A stretch of 64,000 nucleotides of DNA, from positions 62,001 to 126,000 of the forward strand of contig NZ_AXAS01000029.1 in assembly GCF_000472925.1 (NCBI RefSeq), read 5' to 3'. Below, piece by piece: positions 52,205 to 60,587 of this stretch. The notes under the pieces were generated by a model, which saw nothing but the letters and a program-made list of their open reading frames with translations, did not search any database and had not been told where the DNA came from. Source of the stretch: Bradyrhizobium sp. Ec3.3. GTDB taxonomy: Bacteria > Pseudomonadota > Alphaproteobacteria > Rhizobiales > Xanthobacteraceae. How positions within the stretch are numbered: the first letter of the stretch is position 1; each line of letters opens with the position of its first letter. The position numbers were made by a program, and so were the translations under genes.

Positions 52205-53904
52205 TCGGCCGCTTCCTTGAACTCGTCAGGGAAATATTTGATCACGGTTGTGAGCGGATTCGATGCCGCCTGGCCGAGCCCGCAGATCGAGGCATCGCGC
52301 ATCGCCTGGCTCAATTCGTCCAGCAGGGCACGGTTCCAGACCGGCCGCTGCATCAACAACGCCGCCTTCTGGGTTCCGACACGGCACGGCGTGCACTGGC
52401 CGCAGCTCTCGTCCTCGAAGAACTTCATCAGGTTCAGCGCCGCGGACCTGACGCTGTCCTTCTGCGACAGGATCACGATCGCGGCTGAGCCGATGAAGCA
52501 GCCGTATTTTTCCAGCGTGCCGAAATCGAGCGGGATGTCGTCCATCGATGCCGGCAGAATGCCGCCGGACGCTCCGCCCGGCAAATAAGCGTAGAACGTG
52601 TGGCCGTCGGCCATGCCGCCGCAATATTCGTCGATCAACTCGCGCACGGTAATCCCGGCGGGCGCGAGCTTCATGCCGGGATTCTTGACGCGGCCCGAGA
52701 CCGAGAAGCTGCGCAGGCCATGGCGCTCATGACGGCCATGGCTCTTCCACCAGTCGGCGCCCTTCTCGACGATGTCGCGCACCCACCACAGCGTCTCGAT
52801 ATTGTTGATCAGCGTCGGCAGGCCGAACAGGCCGACCTGGAACGGATAAGGCGGCTTGTGCCGCGGCAGGCCGCGCTTGCCTTCGATGCTTTCGAGCAGC
52901 GAGGACTCTTCACCGCAGATGTAAGCACCGGCGCCGCGCCGCATGTGCAGCGTCGGGCCGCCCGCGGGAAGCTTCGCGATCTCGCGCTCGAGAATCTCGC
53001 GGCAGGCGGGATATTCGTCACGGAGATAGATGTAGACGTCGGAGGCCTCGACCACATGCGCGCCGATCAGCATGCCCTCGATGAAGCGATGCGGATCGGT
53101 TTCGAGATAATAACGGTCCTTGAACGTGCCGGGCTCGCCTTCGTCGCCGTTGATCGCCATCAGCCGCGGACCGGGCTCCCCTAATACCGCGCGCCATTTG
53201 CGTCCCGTCGGAAAGCCCGCGCCGCCAAGGCCGCGCAGCGAGGCATCGTCGAGCGCCTTCAAAAGGTCATCCTTCGAAAGCTCGCCGGTGCGCAGGCGAT
53301 TGAGAAGCTTGTAGCCGCCGCCGGCGACGTAGGCATCGTAATCGACATATTTCGGCAGATGCGCGTGGGTGTCGCCGGCCTTCGCGGCGGCCAGCACGTT
53401 GCCGACGGTGGCGTGATCGACGAAGTTGTGACCAACCTCGGCCGCCGGCGCGGTGTCGCAACGGCCAACACAGGGCGCCCGCACCACGCGGATGCCCGGG
53501 CCGCTCGCGCTCTGGAGGTCCTCGAGCAGCTTCTCTCCGCCGAGCATCGCGCAGGTCAAGGAGTCGCAGACCCGGATGGTGAGCGGCGCGATGTTAGGCT
53601 CGCCCTCCTTCACGACGTCGAAATGCGCATAGAAGGTCGCGGTCTCGAACACCTCGGCAAAGCCGAGCTTCATCTCGTCGGCAAGCGCCGCAAGATGCGC
53701 CGCCGAGATCTGGTGAAACTTGTCCTGGATCAGGTGGAGATATTCGATGAGCAGGTCGCGCCGCCGCGGCCTGTCGCCGAGCAACTGCTCGATCTCATGT
53801 GCGGCGGTCGGGTCGACCTGCCGCCCCTTGGGCGTGGCCTTGGCTCGCTTCCGTCCCTCGCCCGGATGTTCGAACGAGCGGACCTGGTGCACGTCGTGGC
53901 TCAT
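52201..53904 (-). CDS. fdsB: Formate dehydrogenase, fused NuoE-like and NuoF-like subunit (FdsG-FdsB)
   Basis: 567 residues. Residues about 30-180 are a NuoE-like thioredoxin-fold [2Fe-2S] domain (CDSLTC, APCVGRCDTAP), and about 190-567 a NuoF-like domain: FMN/NADH-binding GLGGAGFPTGRKWRAVL, NGDEGEPGTFKDR, GEESSLLESIEGKRG, and [4Fe-4S] ESCGQCTPCRVG. It passes electrons from FdsA to NAD+. Fdh1B of methylotrophs is built the same way; elsewhere FdsG and FdsB are separate. First gene of the operon, with a structured promoter region upstream. Confidence 0.95.
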   Translation of the reverse strand: MSHDVHQVRSFEHPGEGRKRAKATPKGRQVDPTAAHEIEQLLGDRPRRRDLLIEYLHLIQDKFHQISAAHLAALADEMKLGFAEVFETATFYAHFDVVKEGEPNIAPLTIRVCDSLTCAMLGGEKLLEDLQSASGPGIRVVRAPCVGRCDTAPAAEVGHNFVDHATVGNVLAAAKAGDTHAHLPKYVDYDAYVAGGGYKLLNRLRTGELSKDDLLKALDDASLRGLGGAGFPTGRKWRAVLGEPGPRLMAINGDEGEPGTFKDRYYLETDPHRFIEGMLIGAHVVEASDVYIYLRDEYPACREILEREIAKLPAGGPTLHMRRGAGAYICGEESSLLESIEGKRGLPRHKPPYPFQVGLFGLPTLINNIETLWWVRDIVEKGADWWKSHGRHERHGLRSFSVSGRVKNPGMKLAPAGITVRELIDEYCGGMADGHTFYAYLPGGASGGILPASMDDIPLDFGTLEKYGCFIGSAAIVILSQKDSVRSAALNLMKFFEDESCGQCTPCRVGTQKAALLMQRPVWNRALLDELSQAMRDASICGLGQAASNPLTTVIKYFPDEFKEAAE

Positions 53905-53949
53905 CGCTGCGTCTTGGTCCCTACTCTTAGAATGGCTCCAAACCTAGCC

Positions 53950-54027
53950 TCTGGCATGCCAGATGCCAAGAGGATTCTTGCGTTCCATGAAGCAGTTAAG
54001 GGGCATGTAGCCGCCGCTTCATGCCCC
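53950..54027. promoter_or_regulatory. Palindromes in the upstream region of the formate dehydrogenase operon
   Basis: TCTGGCATGCCAGA (53950-53963) is a perfect 14-base palindrome, next to a repeated half site ATGCCAAG (53963-53970). Further upstream of the operon GGGGCATG (54000-54007) and CATGCCCC (54020-54027) form an 8-base stem. On the minus strand TTGGCATCTGGCATGCC has GG and GC 10 bases apart, as sigma-54 promoters do, but the rest matches poorly. Probably the operator region of fdsBA. Confidence 0.5.
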
Positions 54028-54054
54028 CAACGTCCAGTTCCCTGGCACCTAATC

Positions 54055-54336
54055 TCAGCTCTTGCCCATGCAGTCTTCAATGTAGAACCAGCGGTCGTCG
54101 CCGGCGAGGCCCTTGGCTTTCACGTCCTTGCGGCATTCCTTGAGCTTGGACTTGTTGGCGCTCCACTTGGCCTTCATGTTCTTCAGCTTCTGGGCGGTCA
54201 GCTTGAGCTTGCCGGGCTTGGCCTCGGCGGCCGCTTGTGCCGGCGCTGCAGGCGCCGTCGCCGTCTGGGCTGAAGCGGAATGAAGTGCGCCGGCGACAAC
54301 GAGCATGGCGGCGACACAAACGAGTTTGCGAACCAT
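54055..54336 (-). CDS. Small exported PsiF-like protein (93 aa)
   Basis: 93 residues. Signal peptide MVRKLVCVAAMLVVAGALHS, then an Ala/Pro-rich linker and a basic Lys-rich C-terminal half (KLTAQKLKNMKAKWSANKSK, LKECRKDVKAKGLAGDDRWF) with Cys in LKECRK and IEDCMGKS. The spacing of the two Cys and the K-rich helix resembles the PsiF repeat family, known only as a phosphate-starvation-induced protein in E. coli. It lies upstream of the fds operon on the same strand, after the MFS transporter gene. Confidence 0.6.
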   Translation of the reverse strand: MVRKLVCVAAMLVVAGALHSASAQTATAPAAPAQAAAEAKPGKLKLTAQKLKNMKAKWSANKSKLKECRKDVKAKGLAGDDRWFYIEDCMGKS

Positions 54337-54433
54337 CGAAAATCCCCCGGATGTTCTTTTTCAATCGATCGAGAAAAGCGAAACCGCGAGACGCGCGCGC
54401 ATGACGCACACCCCGCGGCAATTTCACAGAGGG

Positions 54434-56089
54434 TCAGAAGATCTTGACCGCGCTCTCCAGCGTCTTCCATACGCCCCAGGCAAGGGGAACGCCGACGAAG
54501 GCCCAGAACAGCGCGGCCTTGGCATCCAGCCCGCCTGTGCCGATGCCGAACGAGCCGTGCTGGATCGCTGCTTCGCTCTTGGCGCTTGCGGCCTGGAGCT
54601 TGGCAACCTCCGCCTCGCTCATGTTCCACTTCGGATCGACCGGCTTGATCAGATAGTTGCAGATCAGGCCCGCGATCAGCATCGCGCACAGGATGTACAT
54701 GGTGGTGTTGTAGAGCTGATCGCGCGGCACGCCTGCGGCGAGCTGGAATTCGCGGATGTAGTTCACCACCACCGGACCGATGATGCCGGCGGTCGACCAT
54801 GCCGTCAGCAGCCGGCCGTGGATGGCGCCCACGAACTGGGTGCCGAACATGTCGGCGAGATAGGCCGGCACGGTGGCGAAGCCGCCGCCATACATCGACA
54901 GGATGATGCCGAAGCCGAGAACGAACAGCAGCTTCGAGCCCATCGCCGCAAACGTAGGCGCCAGCGCGTAGAGCACGATGCCGAGCAGGAAGAACGTGTA
55001 GTAGGTGTTCTTGCGGCCCATATAGTCTGACAGCGATGCCCAGAAGAACCGGCCGCCGATGTTGAACAGCGACAACAGACCGGCAAAGCCCGCGGCGATC
55101 GCCGCGATCGCGGTCTTCTGCTCAACCGAGAGCTGGCTGAAGGTCAGCTCGGGCAAGCCGATCAATTTGCCAGCGAAGATCTCCTGGAGCATCGGCGAGG
55201 CCATGCCGATCACGCCGATACCGGCCGACACGTTCAAGCACAGCACCCACCAGATCAACCAGAACTGCGGAGTCTTGTGCGCATTGTTCAGATGCACGTG
55301 ATGCTCGGAGATCATCGATTTCTTTTCGCTCGGCGGCGTCCAGCCTTCCGGCTGCCAGCCGCTCGGCGTGACGCGATAGGCGAAGGCGCCGATCATCATG
55401 AAAACGAAGTAGATGACGCCCATCGTGAGGAACGTCTCCCAGACGCCGACCGAGGTGGACGTCTTGAAATAGTTGATCAGCAGGTTTGCCAGTGGCGCGC
55501 CGATCATGGCGCCGCCGCCAAAGCCCATGATCGCCATGCCGGTCGCCATGCCACGGCGGTCCGGAAACCATTTGATCAGGGTCGATACCGGTGAGATGTA
55601 GCCGAGACCCAGACCGACGCCGCCGATCACGCCGCAGCCGAGCCACATGATCCAGAGCTGGTGCACGTATACGCCGAAGGCGCCGATCAGAAGACCACCG
55701 CCCCAGCAGCAGGCGGCGACGACGCCCGCCTTGCGCGGACCGGCGCGCTCGAGCCAGCCGCCCCAGATTGCCGCGGAGACGCCGAGCAGCACGAAGAACA
55801 GCGTGTACATCCAGCCCAGGCTCGCGACCTTCCAGTCGCACGTCGTGGTGAAGAGTTCCTGCCACAGCGTGATATCCGCGCACGCCTTGCTCTGGGTGAT
55901 GCCGATGGCGCGCGACAGCGGCAGCCAGAACACCGAGAAACCGTAGGCCATGCCGATGCAGAGATGGATGCAGAGCGCGGCAGGCGGCACCAGCCAGCGA
56001 TTGAAGCCGGCCTTCGCGACCGTATGCTCGCGATCGAGAATTCCCGCGCCAGCGCCCGAAAGTCTCCCAGCGCTTTCAACTGTAGCCAT
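54434..56089 (-). CDS. MFS transporter, oxalate/formate antiporter (OFA) family
   Basis: 551 residues, long for MFS because of a central insertion and C-terminal tail. Twelve helices are visible, with the OFA-like start (LVPPAALCIHLCIGMAYGFS), GYISPVSTLIKWFPDRRGMA, FWLIWWVLCLNVSAGIGVIG, GGRFFWASLSDYMGRKNTYY and GGGFATVPAYLADMFGTQFV. The substrate is a small monocarboxylate or dicarboxylate, probably formate or oxalate given the formate dehydrogenase nearby (inference). A GGGAGGA site precedes the start. 56090-56386 holds its promoter region but no gene. Confidence 0.88.
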   Translation of the reverse strand: MATVESAGRLSGAGAGILDREHTVAKAGFNRWLVPPAALCIHLCIGMAYGFSVFWLPLSRAIGITQSKACADITLWQELFTTTCDWKVASLGWMYTLFFVLLGVSAAIWGGWLERAGPRKAGVVAACCWGGGLLIGAFGVYVHQLWIMWLGCGVIGGVGLGLGYISPVSTLIKWFPDRRGMATGMAIMGFGGGAMIGAPLANLLINYFKTSTSVGVWETFLTMGVIYFVFMMIGAFAYRVTPSGWQPEGWTPPSEKKSMISEHHVHLNNAHKTPQFWLIWWVLCLNVSAGIGVIGMASPMLQEIFAGKLIGLPELTFSQLSVEQKTAIAAIAAGFAGLLSLFNIGGRFFWASLSDYMGRKNTYYTFFLLGIVLYALAPTFAAMGSKLLFVLGFGIILSMYGGGFATVPAYLADMFGTQFVGAIHGRLLTAWSTAGIIGPVVVNYIREFQLAAGVPRDQLYNTTMYILCAMLIAGLICNYLIKPVDPKWNMSEAEVAKLQAASAKSEAAIQHGSFGIGTGGLDAKAALFWAFVGVPLAWGVWKTLESAVKIF

Positions 56090-56386
56090 ACAAATCCTCC
56101 CCTGCAGTCGCCCTTCTGAGCGCCTGCTGTTGCGATCCCGTTCCTCAGCCCGCGCGCCTCAGCTTGCTGATTGCTCCGCAAGTCATCCCAGAGATGCGCC
56201 AGGATCACGAGCGCACACGAAATGTCTAACCCCTTTGAGGGAGTTTTTATGCCGGACGCCGACAGGCGATGTCCCTCCGCCCATCGAACCACGCGCAATC
56301 AATGCGGATAGCACAACTTGTGTGCCCATGCGGAGAGCCAATTGCCGGCGTGGCGATGCCGATAGACGAAAGTCGATAGTCGCAAT

Positions 56387-56650
56387 CTAAGAGTGCAGTG
56401 CGTCATTCGCGCTTTCTATCGAGCCATTCGTCTTTTCTATCAAAAACACAATGCGCGCCTCGGTGCGCTCGGTGATCTCGACCTTGTCGCCTGTCTCGCG
56501 AACAAGGTTGGGGATGTCGATCACCGACAGGGGATCAGTGCAGTACACCTCGAGCTGGTCGCCAGCCTTCAACGGCTTCAGCGCCTTGCGCGTCTTCAAG
56601 GCCGGCAACGGGCATTTCAGCCCCGTAAGATCGAGAGTCGTTCTGGTCAT
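56387..56650 (-). CDS. TusA/SirA-family sulfur-carrier protein
   Basis: 87 residues. The family pattern is intact: TTLDLTGLKCPLPALKTRKA, with the active Cys in GLKCPLPAL, then LKAGDQLEVYCTDPLSVIDI and EITERTEARIVFLIEK. It carries sulfur as a persulfide. TusA-like proteins beside fdhD, mobA and moeA are likely to supply sulfur for molybdopterin or the Mo-sulfido group that FdhD installs (inference). It lies 46 bases from the moeA stop. Confidence 0.88.
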   Translation of the reverse strand: MTRTTLDLTGLKCPLPALKTRKALKPLKAGDQLEVYCTDPLSVIDIPNLVRETGDKVEITERTEARIVFLIEKTNGSIESANDALHS

Positions 56651-56695
56651 AGCGGCACCATGGCGAGGCGGGTCGGGAGCGTCAATGCACGACGC

Positions 56696-57952
56696 TCAGA
56701 TCAGGTTGGCGTAGGATAGAAATCCGATGCTCTGTCCGGGCTCGACCCGCGTCACCGCCTCGCCGAGTTCGACCAGCCCGTCAGTCTCGACCAATGATGA
56801 CAACAGCCCGGCACCCTCGCGTGGAAACTTGATCGCCTCGAGCGTGCCGTCTTCGGCCTTGCGCAAGGAGACGCGGACGTATTCGCGGCGGCCCTCCTTC
56901 TTCTTGTAGGTGAAGGCGGCGCGCACCGGAATCGGCAGAAGCGGCTCCGGCAGGCCGCCGGCGAGCGCCAGCACCGTCGGTCGCACCACATGGACGAAGG
57001 TGACGAAGCTCGCGACGGGATTGCCGGGCAAGCCGATCAGCGGCGTGCCGCCGATGATGCCCATGGCGACCGGCCGGCCCGGCTTGATCGCCATCCGCCA
57101 CAGCACCAGCGTGCCGATGCTCTCGACCGCGGCCTTGACGTGATCCTCCTCGCCGGTCGACACGCCGCCGGTGGTGAGGATCAGGTCATGCTGGCCTGCG
57201 ACCTGCTTCAGACCATCCGCGAGCAAGGCTTGCTCGTCGCGCAAGATACCGAGATCGCTGACATCGCAGCCGAGCCGGCGCAGCATCGCCATCAGCATGA
57301 AACGGTTGGAGTCGAAGAGCTGCGAGGGGGCGCGCGCATCGCCCGGCGAGACCAGCTCGTCGCCAGTCGAGAACACCGCGACGCGGATGCGCCTGACGAC
57401 GTCGAGCGCGGTCAGGCCGAAGGCGGCGGCGAGCGCGACATGTTGTGGCCGCAAGCGCTGGCCGGCACACAAGGCGACGTGACCTTGCGGAATGTCCTCA
57501 CCGGCGGGCCGGACGTTCGCGCCTCCCTTCAGCCCGGGCGGCAGAACGATCTTGCCACTCTCATCAATACGCACGTCCTCCTGCATGAAGACGGTCTCGG
57601 CCCCTTTCGGCATCGGCGCGCCCGTGAAGATGCGTGCGGCATGGCGGGGCTTGATCGGATGATCAGCGGCACTACCGGCCGCGATACGGCCGTCGAGCGG
57701 AAACGCTTCTTCGTTCGCTTGCGGCAGGTCCGCATTGCGCACTGCGTAGCCGTCGACCGCGGAGTTGGTGAACGGCGGCAGCGGCAGCGGCGCGGCGATG
57801 TCGCGTGCGAGCACCCGCCCGTCGGCATCGACCAGCGCCACGGTCTCGATGTCGGCGATCGCGTTGACGCGGGCCGCGATCAGGCTGACGGCGTCGTCGA
57901 CCGACATCATCGGCCCACCGAAGGCAAAGCAATCGTCGGACAGTTGCGCCAT
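56696..57952 (-). CDS. moeA: Molybdopterin molybdenumtransferase
   Basis: 418 residues from MAQLSDDCFAFGGP, the form usual in alphaproteobacteria (a Met 13 residues on is an alternative). MoeA blocks: VLARDIAAPLPLPPFTNSAV followed by DGYAVRNADLP, RIFTGAPMPKGAETVFMQED, VAVFSTGDELVSPGDARAP, DSNRFMLMAMLRRLGCDVSD, TTGGVSTGEEDHVKAAV, and PGNPVASFVTFVHVVRP. It inserts molybdate into adenylylated molybdopterin. GAGG precedes the start, 9 bases after the mobB stop. Confidence 0.95.
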   Translation of the reverse strand: MAQLSDDCFAFGGPMMSVDDAVSLIAARVNAIADIETVALVDADGRVLARDIAAPLPLPPFTNSAVDGYAVRNADLPQANEEAFPLDGRIAAGSAADHPIKPRHAARIFTGAPMPKGAETVFMQEDVRIDESGKIVLPPGLKGGANVRPAGEDIPQGHVALCAGQRLRPQHVALAAAFGLTALDVVRRIRVAVFSTGDELVSPGDARAPSQLFDSNRFMLMAMLRRLGCDVSDLGILRDEQALLADGLKQVAGQHDLILTTGGVSTGEEDHVKAAVESIGTLVLWRMAIKPGRPVAMGIIGGTPLIGLPGNPVASFVTFVHVVRPTVLALAGGLPEPLLPIPVRAAFTYKKKEGRREYVRVSLRKAEDGTLEAIKFPREGAGLLSSLVETDGLVELGEAVTRVEPGQSIGFLSYANLI

Positions 57953-57961
57953 GATGCCTCG

Positions 57962-58489
57962 TCAGCGCGCAAGCGCGCTCTTCGCCATCGCCTCGTCGGC
58001 CGTCATCGCGGAGCGCAAGACAAGCGCGGCCACGGCCGGAATATCATCGAGATGGACCGTCGGCAGCCTGGTTTCAACCGTAACGTCGGCCGCAATCCCG
58101 ACAATGCCGGGATCGTCGGGAAACAGCAGCGGCTTGCCGTTGGCAGCGCGGTACACCTCGATCTTGCGATGCGGCTCCCGCTTGAAACCCTCGACCACGA
58201 CCAGGTCGACCGCCGACAGCTTTGCGAGCAGTTCCGGCAACCGCGGCTCGGCCGCCCCCCGCAGCTCATGCATCAGCGCCCAGCGATTTGCCGAGGACAC
58301 CAGCACCTCGGCCGCACCCGCCTCGCGATGGCGCCAGGAATCCTTGCCCGGCACGTCGACGTCGAAATGATGATGGGCGTGCTTGATCACGGAGACGCGC
58401 AGGCCTTGCGCGTTGAAATGTGGAATCAGCCGCGTCAACAAAGTGGTCTTGCCCGCTCCGCTCCATCCCGCAAGGCCGATGATTTTCAT
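57962..58489 (-). CDS. mobB: Molybdopterin-guanine dinucleotide biosynthesis adaptor MobB
   Basis: 175 residues from MKIIGLAGWSGAGKTTLLTR. P-loop GWSGAGKTTL, then GLRVSVIKHAHHHFDVDVPG and KDSWRHREAGA, the conserved VVVEGFKREPHRKIEVYR, and GIVGIAADVTVE. A GTPase that helps MobA attach the GMP moiety in the bis-MGD cofactor used by formate dehydrogenase. Head of the mobB-moeA operon, divergent from fdhD. A GTG three bases upstream could also start it. Confidence 0.93.
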   Translation of the reverse strand: MKIIGLAGWSGAGKTTLLTRLIPHFNAQGLRVSVIKHAHHHFDVDVPGKDSWRHREAGAAEVLVSSANRWALMHELRGAAEPRLPELLAKLSAVDLVVVEGFKREPHRKIEVYRAANGKPLLFPDDPGIVGIAADVTVETRLPTVHLDDIPAVAALVLRSAMTADEAMAKSALAR

Positions 58490-58621
58490 CACAACTCGAT
58501 CTCCGCCAGCCGTATCACGCGGCTGGAACCGCCATCTCCGTCATTGCGAGCGGAGGCATTTCCTTCGTTCCCTCACATGCTTATATCGGCCTGGGCCGAA
58601 TGTCATGCTAACGTCGCACCC

Positions 58622-59512
58622 ATGATGAAGATCGACAAAGCCCCGGTCCCCCTGATCGTCCCCAACCCGGACGATCCGCGCCTGACGCAGAGCGTCGTCG
58701 GCGTCGACCAGGCCGGCGCGAGGGTCGAGACCAAGGTGCCGATGGAGCGGCCATTGACGCTCTATCTCAACGCCCAGGAGATCGTCACGATGATGACGAT
58801 CGGCGACTATCCGGAGTATCTGGCGCTCGGCTATCTCCTCAACCAGAACATGCTGAAATACAGCGACGTCGTTACCGAGGTCGAATATGACGACGACCTC
58901 CAGGTCGTCGTGGTGCGCACCTCGCACCACACCAATTTCGAGGCCAAGCTGAAGAAGCGCACCCAGACCTCCGGCTGCGCGCAGGGTACCGCGTTCGGCG
59001 ACCTCCTCGAAGCGGTGGAAAGCGTGACGCTGCCGAAGGCCGAGCTGCGCACCTCCTGGCTCTACCAGATGACGCAGACCATCAACACCATGCCCTCGCT
59101 CTATCTCGAGGCCGGTGCGATCCATGGCTGCGTGCTGTGCAAGGAGGGCACGCCGCTCTGCTACACCGAGGATGTCGGCCGCCACAACGCCGTCGACAAG
59201 ATCGCGGGCTGGATGTACCGCCACAATGTCGAGGCCCGCGACAAGATTCTCTACACCACGGGCCGGCTCACCTCGGAGATGGTGATCAAGACGGTGCGGA
59301 TGGGCATCCCCATCCTGGTGTCCCGCTCGGGGTTCACCGCCTGGGGTGTCGATCTCGCCCGCCAGGTCGGGCTGACGCTGATCGGACGCACGCGCGGCAA
59401 GCGCTTCATCGCGCTCGCGGGCGAGGAACGCATCGTCTACGACCAGAACCTCGCTTATGTCGAGGAAGAGTCGGCCAAGCACAAGCGCAAGGGTGAAGGT
59501 GGTGACGACTGA
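58622..59512 (+). CDS. fdhD: Formate dehydrogenase sulfurtransferase FdhD
   Basis: 296 residues from MMKIDKAPVPLIVPNPDDPR. FdhD blocks: VPMERPLTLYLNAQEIVTMM, YPEYLALGYLLNQ, TSGCAQGTAFGDL and the conserved TEDVGRHNAVDKIAGWMYRH, then ARDKILYTTGRLTSEMVIKT, RMGIPILVSRSGFTAWGVDL. It transfers sulfur to the Mo of the formate dehydrogenase cofactor. Where the E. coli protein has CxxC (CGVCG), here only the first Cys (C119, SGCAQG) is kept; other Cys lie at about 170, 173 and 180. The open frame upstream of 58622 is antisense to moeA and not part of the gene. Confidence 0.93.
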   Translation: MMKIDKAPVPLIVPNPDDPRLTQSVVGVDQAGARVETKVPMERPLTLYLNAQEIVTMMTIGDYPEYLALGYLLNQNMLKYSDVVTEVEYDDDLQVVVVRTSHHTNFEAKLKKRTQTSGCAQGTAFGDLLEAVESVTLPKAELRTSWLYQMTQTINTMPSLYLEAGAIHGCVLCKEGTPLCYTEDVGRHNAVDKIAGWMYRHNVEARDKILYTTGRLTSEMVIKTVRMGIPILVSRSGFTAWGVDLARQVGLTLIGRTRGKRFIALAGEERIVYDQNLAYVEEESAKHKRKGEGGDD

Positions 59513-60140
59513 AACTCCGCCGACCTTGGGCGTGCTGCTTGCCGGCGGCCTGGCGCGGCGCATGGGCGGCGGCGACAAGCCGATGCGCACGATCGGCGGC
59601 CGGACCATCCTGGAGCGCGCGATCGCGCGGCTGAAGCCGCAATGTGACGGGCTGATCCTCAACGCCAATGGCGAGCCTTCGCGGTTTTCCGTGTTCGGAT
59701 TAACCGTCGTCGCCGATGACGTGCCGGGCTATCCCGGACCGCTCGCCGGCATTCTCGCCGCGCTCGACTGGACCGCGGCGAACCGGCCCGGCATCGAATG
59801 GGTGCTCAGCGCCGCCGGCGACTGCCCGTTCCTGCCGCGCGACCTCGTCGCACGCCTGCACGCGGCGCGCGCGGCGGAGAATGCACAGCTCGCTGTTGCC
59901 GCTTCCGGCGAGCAGTCGCATCCGGTGATCGGATTGTGGCGCGTCGCCTTGCGCGACGAATTGCGCCAAGCCCTCGTCGTCGAAGATGTCAGGAAGATCG
60001 ACCGCTGGACCGCGCGCTTTCCGCTCGCCACGGTGACATGGCCGGTTCAGCCGCTCGATCCGTTCTTCAATGCCAACACGGTCGAGGACATCGCGGAAGC
60101 CGAGCGCCTGGCCGCGCTGGACGAGCATTCGGCTCAGTAA
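59499..60140 (+). CDS. mobA: Molybdenum cofactor guanylyltransferase MobA
   Basis: 213 residues starting at GTG 59499; 59493 and 59502 are equally possible GTG starts, all within the 3' end of fdhD. The nucleotidyltransferase signature VLLAGGLARRMGGGDKPM is followed by GRTILERAIARLKPQCDGLI, YPGPLAGILAALDW, VLSAAGDCPFLPRDLVARLH and a C-terminal NTVEDIAEAERL. It uses GTP to make MGD. Overlaps fdhD by about 14 bases, so the two are translated together. Confidence 0.92.
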   Translation: MVTTETPPTLGVLLAGGLARRMGGGDKPMRTIGGRTILERAIARLKPQCDGLILNANGEPSRFSVFGLTVVADDVPGYPGPLAGILAALDWTAANRPGIEWVLSAAGDCPFLPRDLVARLHAARAAENAQLAVAASGEQSHPVIGLWRVALRDELRQALVVEDVRKIDRWTARFPLATVTWPVQPLDPFFNANTVEDIAEAERLAALDEHSAQ

Positions 60141-60163
60141 AATCGTGCCTTCTTTTAGAAGAG

Positions 60164-60462
60164 CTAAGTCTTGGGGAATTCCGTCAACAATTGCGCCCAC
60201 ACCACCGCAAAGGCGATCAGGCCACACAGGCCGAAAAGGGTGGTGAAGCGCGGCAGCCGGCCGATCGCGACGAGCAGCCAGGCCGGCAGGAAGAACACCC
60301 CGAAAATCATGCCGAGCGGGAAGACCGCGAGCCATTGGAAACCGTGCCGTCACCAATCGGGACGTGCGCGATGGCGTAGAAGGTGTAGAGCCAGAACAGC
60401 GTGCCGGCAGCCGCGATGAGAGCGGCGATCTTGCGGAAACCGAGCTGGGACGACAGGGGCAT
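60164..60462 (-). pseudogene. Small membrane protein gene, one-base frameshift
   Basis: From ATG 60462 the frame reads MPLSSQLGFRKIAALIAAAG, TLFWLYTFYAIAHVPIGDGT and then stops being protein-like (VSNGSRSSRSA*). The next frame continues directly with WLAVFPLGMIFGVFFLPAWL, LVAIGRLPRFTTLFGLCGLI, AFAVVWAQLLTEFPKT*. The join lies at about 60335-60345; one lost base (ACGG-TTTCCAATGG) explains it. Restored, it would be a 99-residue protein with three helices. GAGGATC precedes the start. The intact protein family is not known to me. Confidence 0.7.
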
Positions 60463-60587
60463 GGGCTGATCCTCGCCACATTAGTCGTGGTCGCAAGGCG
60501 GCAAGTTCACGGCGCCTTGACCGCCCTGAACCGCCTCGGGCCGGGCTGCGACCAACGAGCGTTCAATAGCTTTACCGGTTAACGGCG

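Noticed and set aside
53963..53979. Sigma-54 promoter for fdsBA
   Set aside because: GG and GC are 10 bases apart, but the TTGC(A/T) part is a poor match and the site is better explained as half of a palindrome; no activator gene nearby.
56990..58621. Long in-frame extension upstream of fdhD (840 residues in all)
   Set aside because: The extension is antisense to moeA and mobB and not protein-like; fdhD starts at 58622 with its usual N-terminus.
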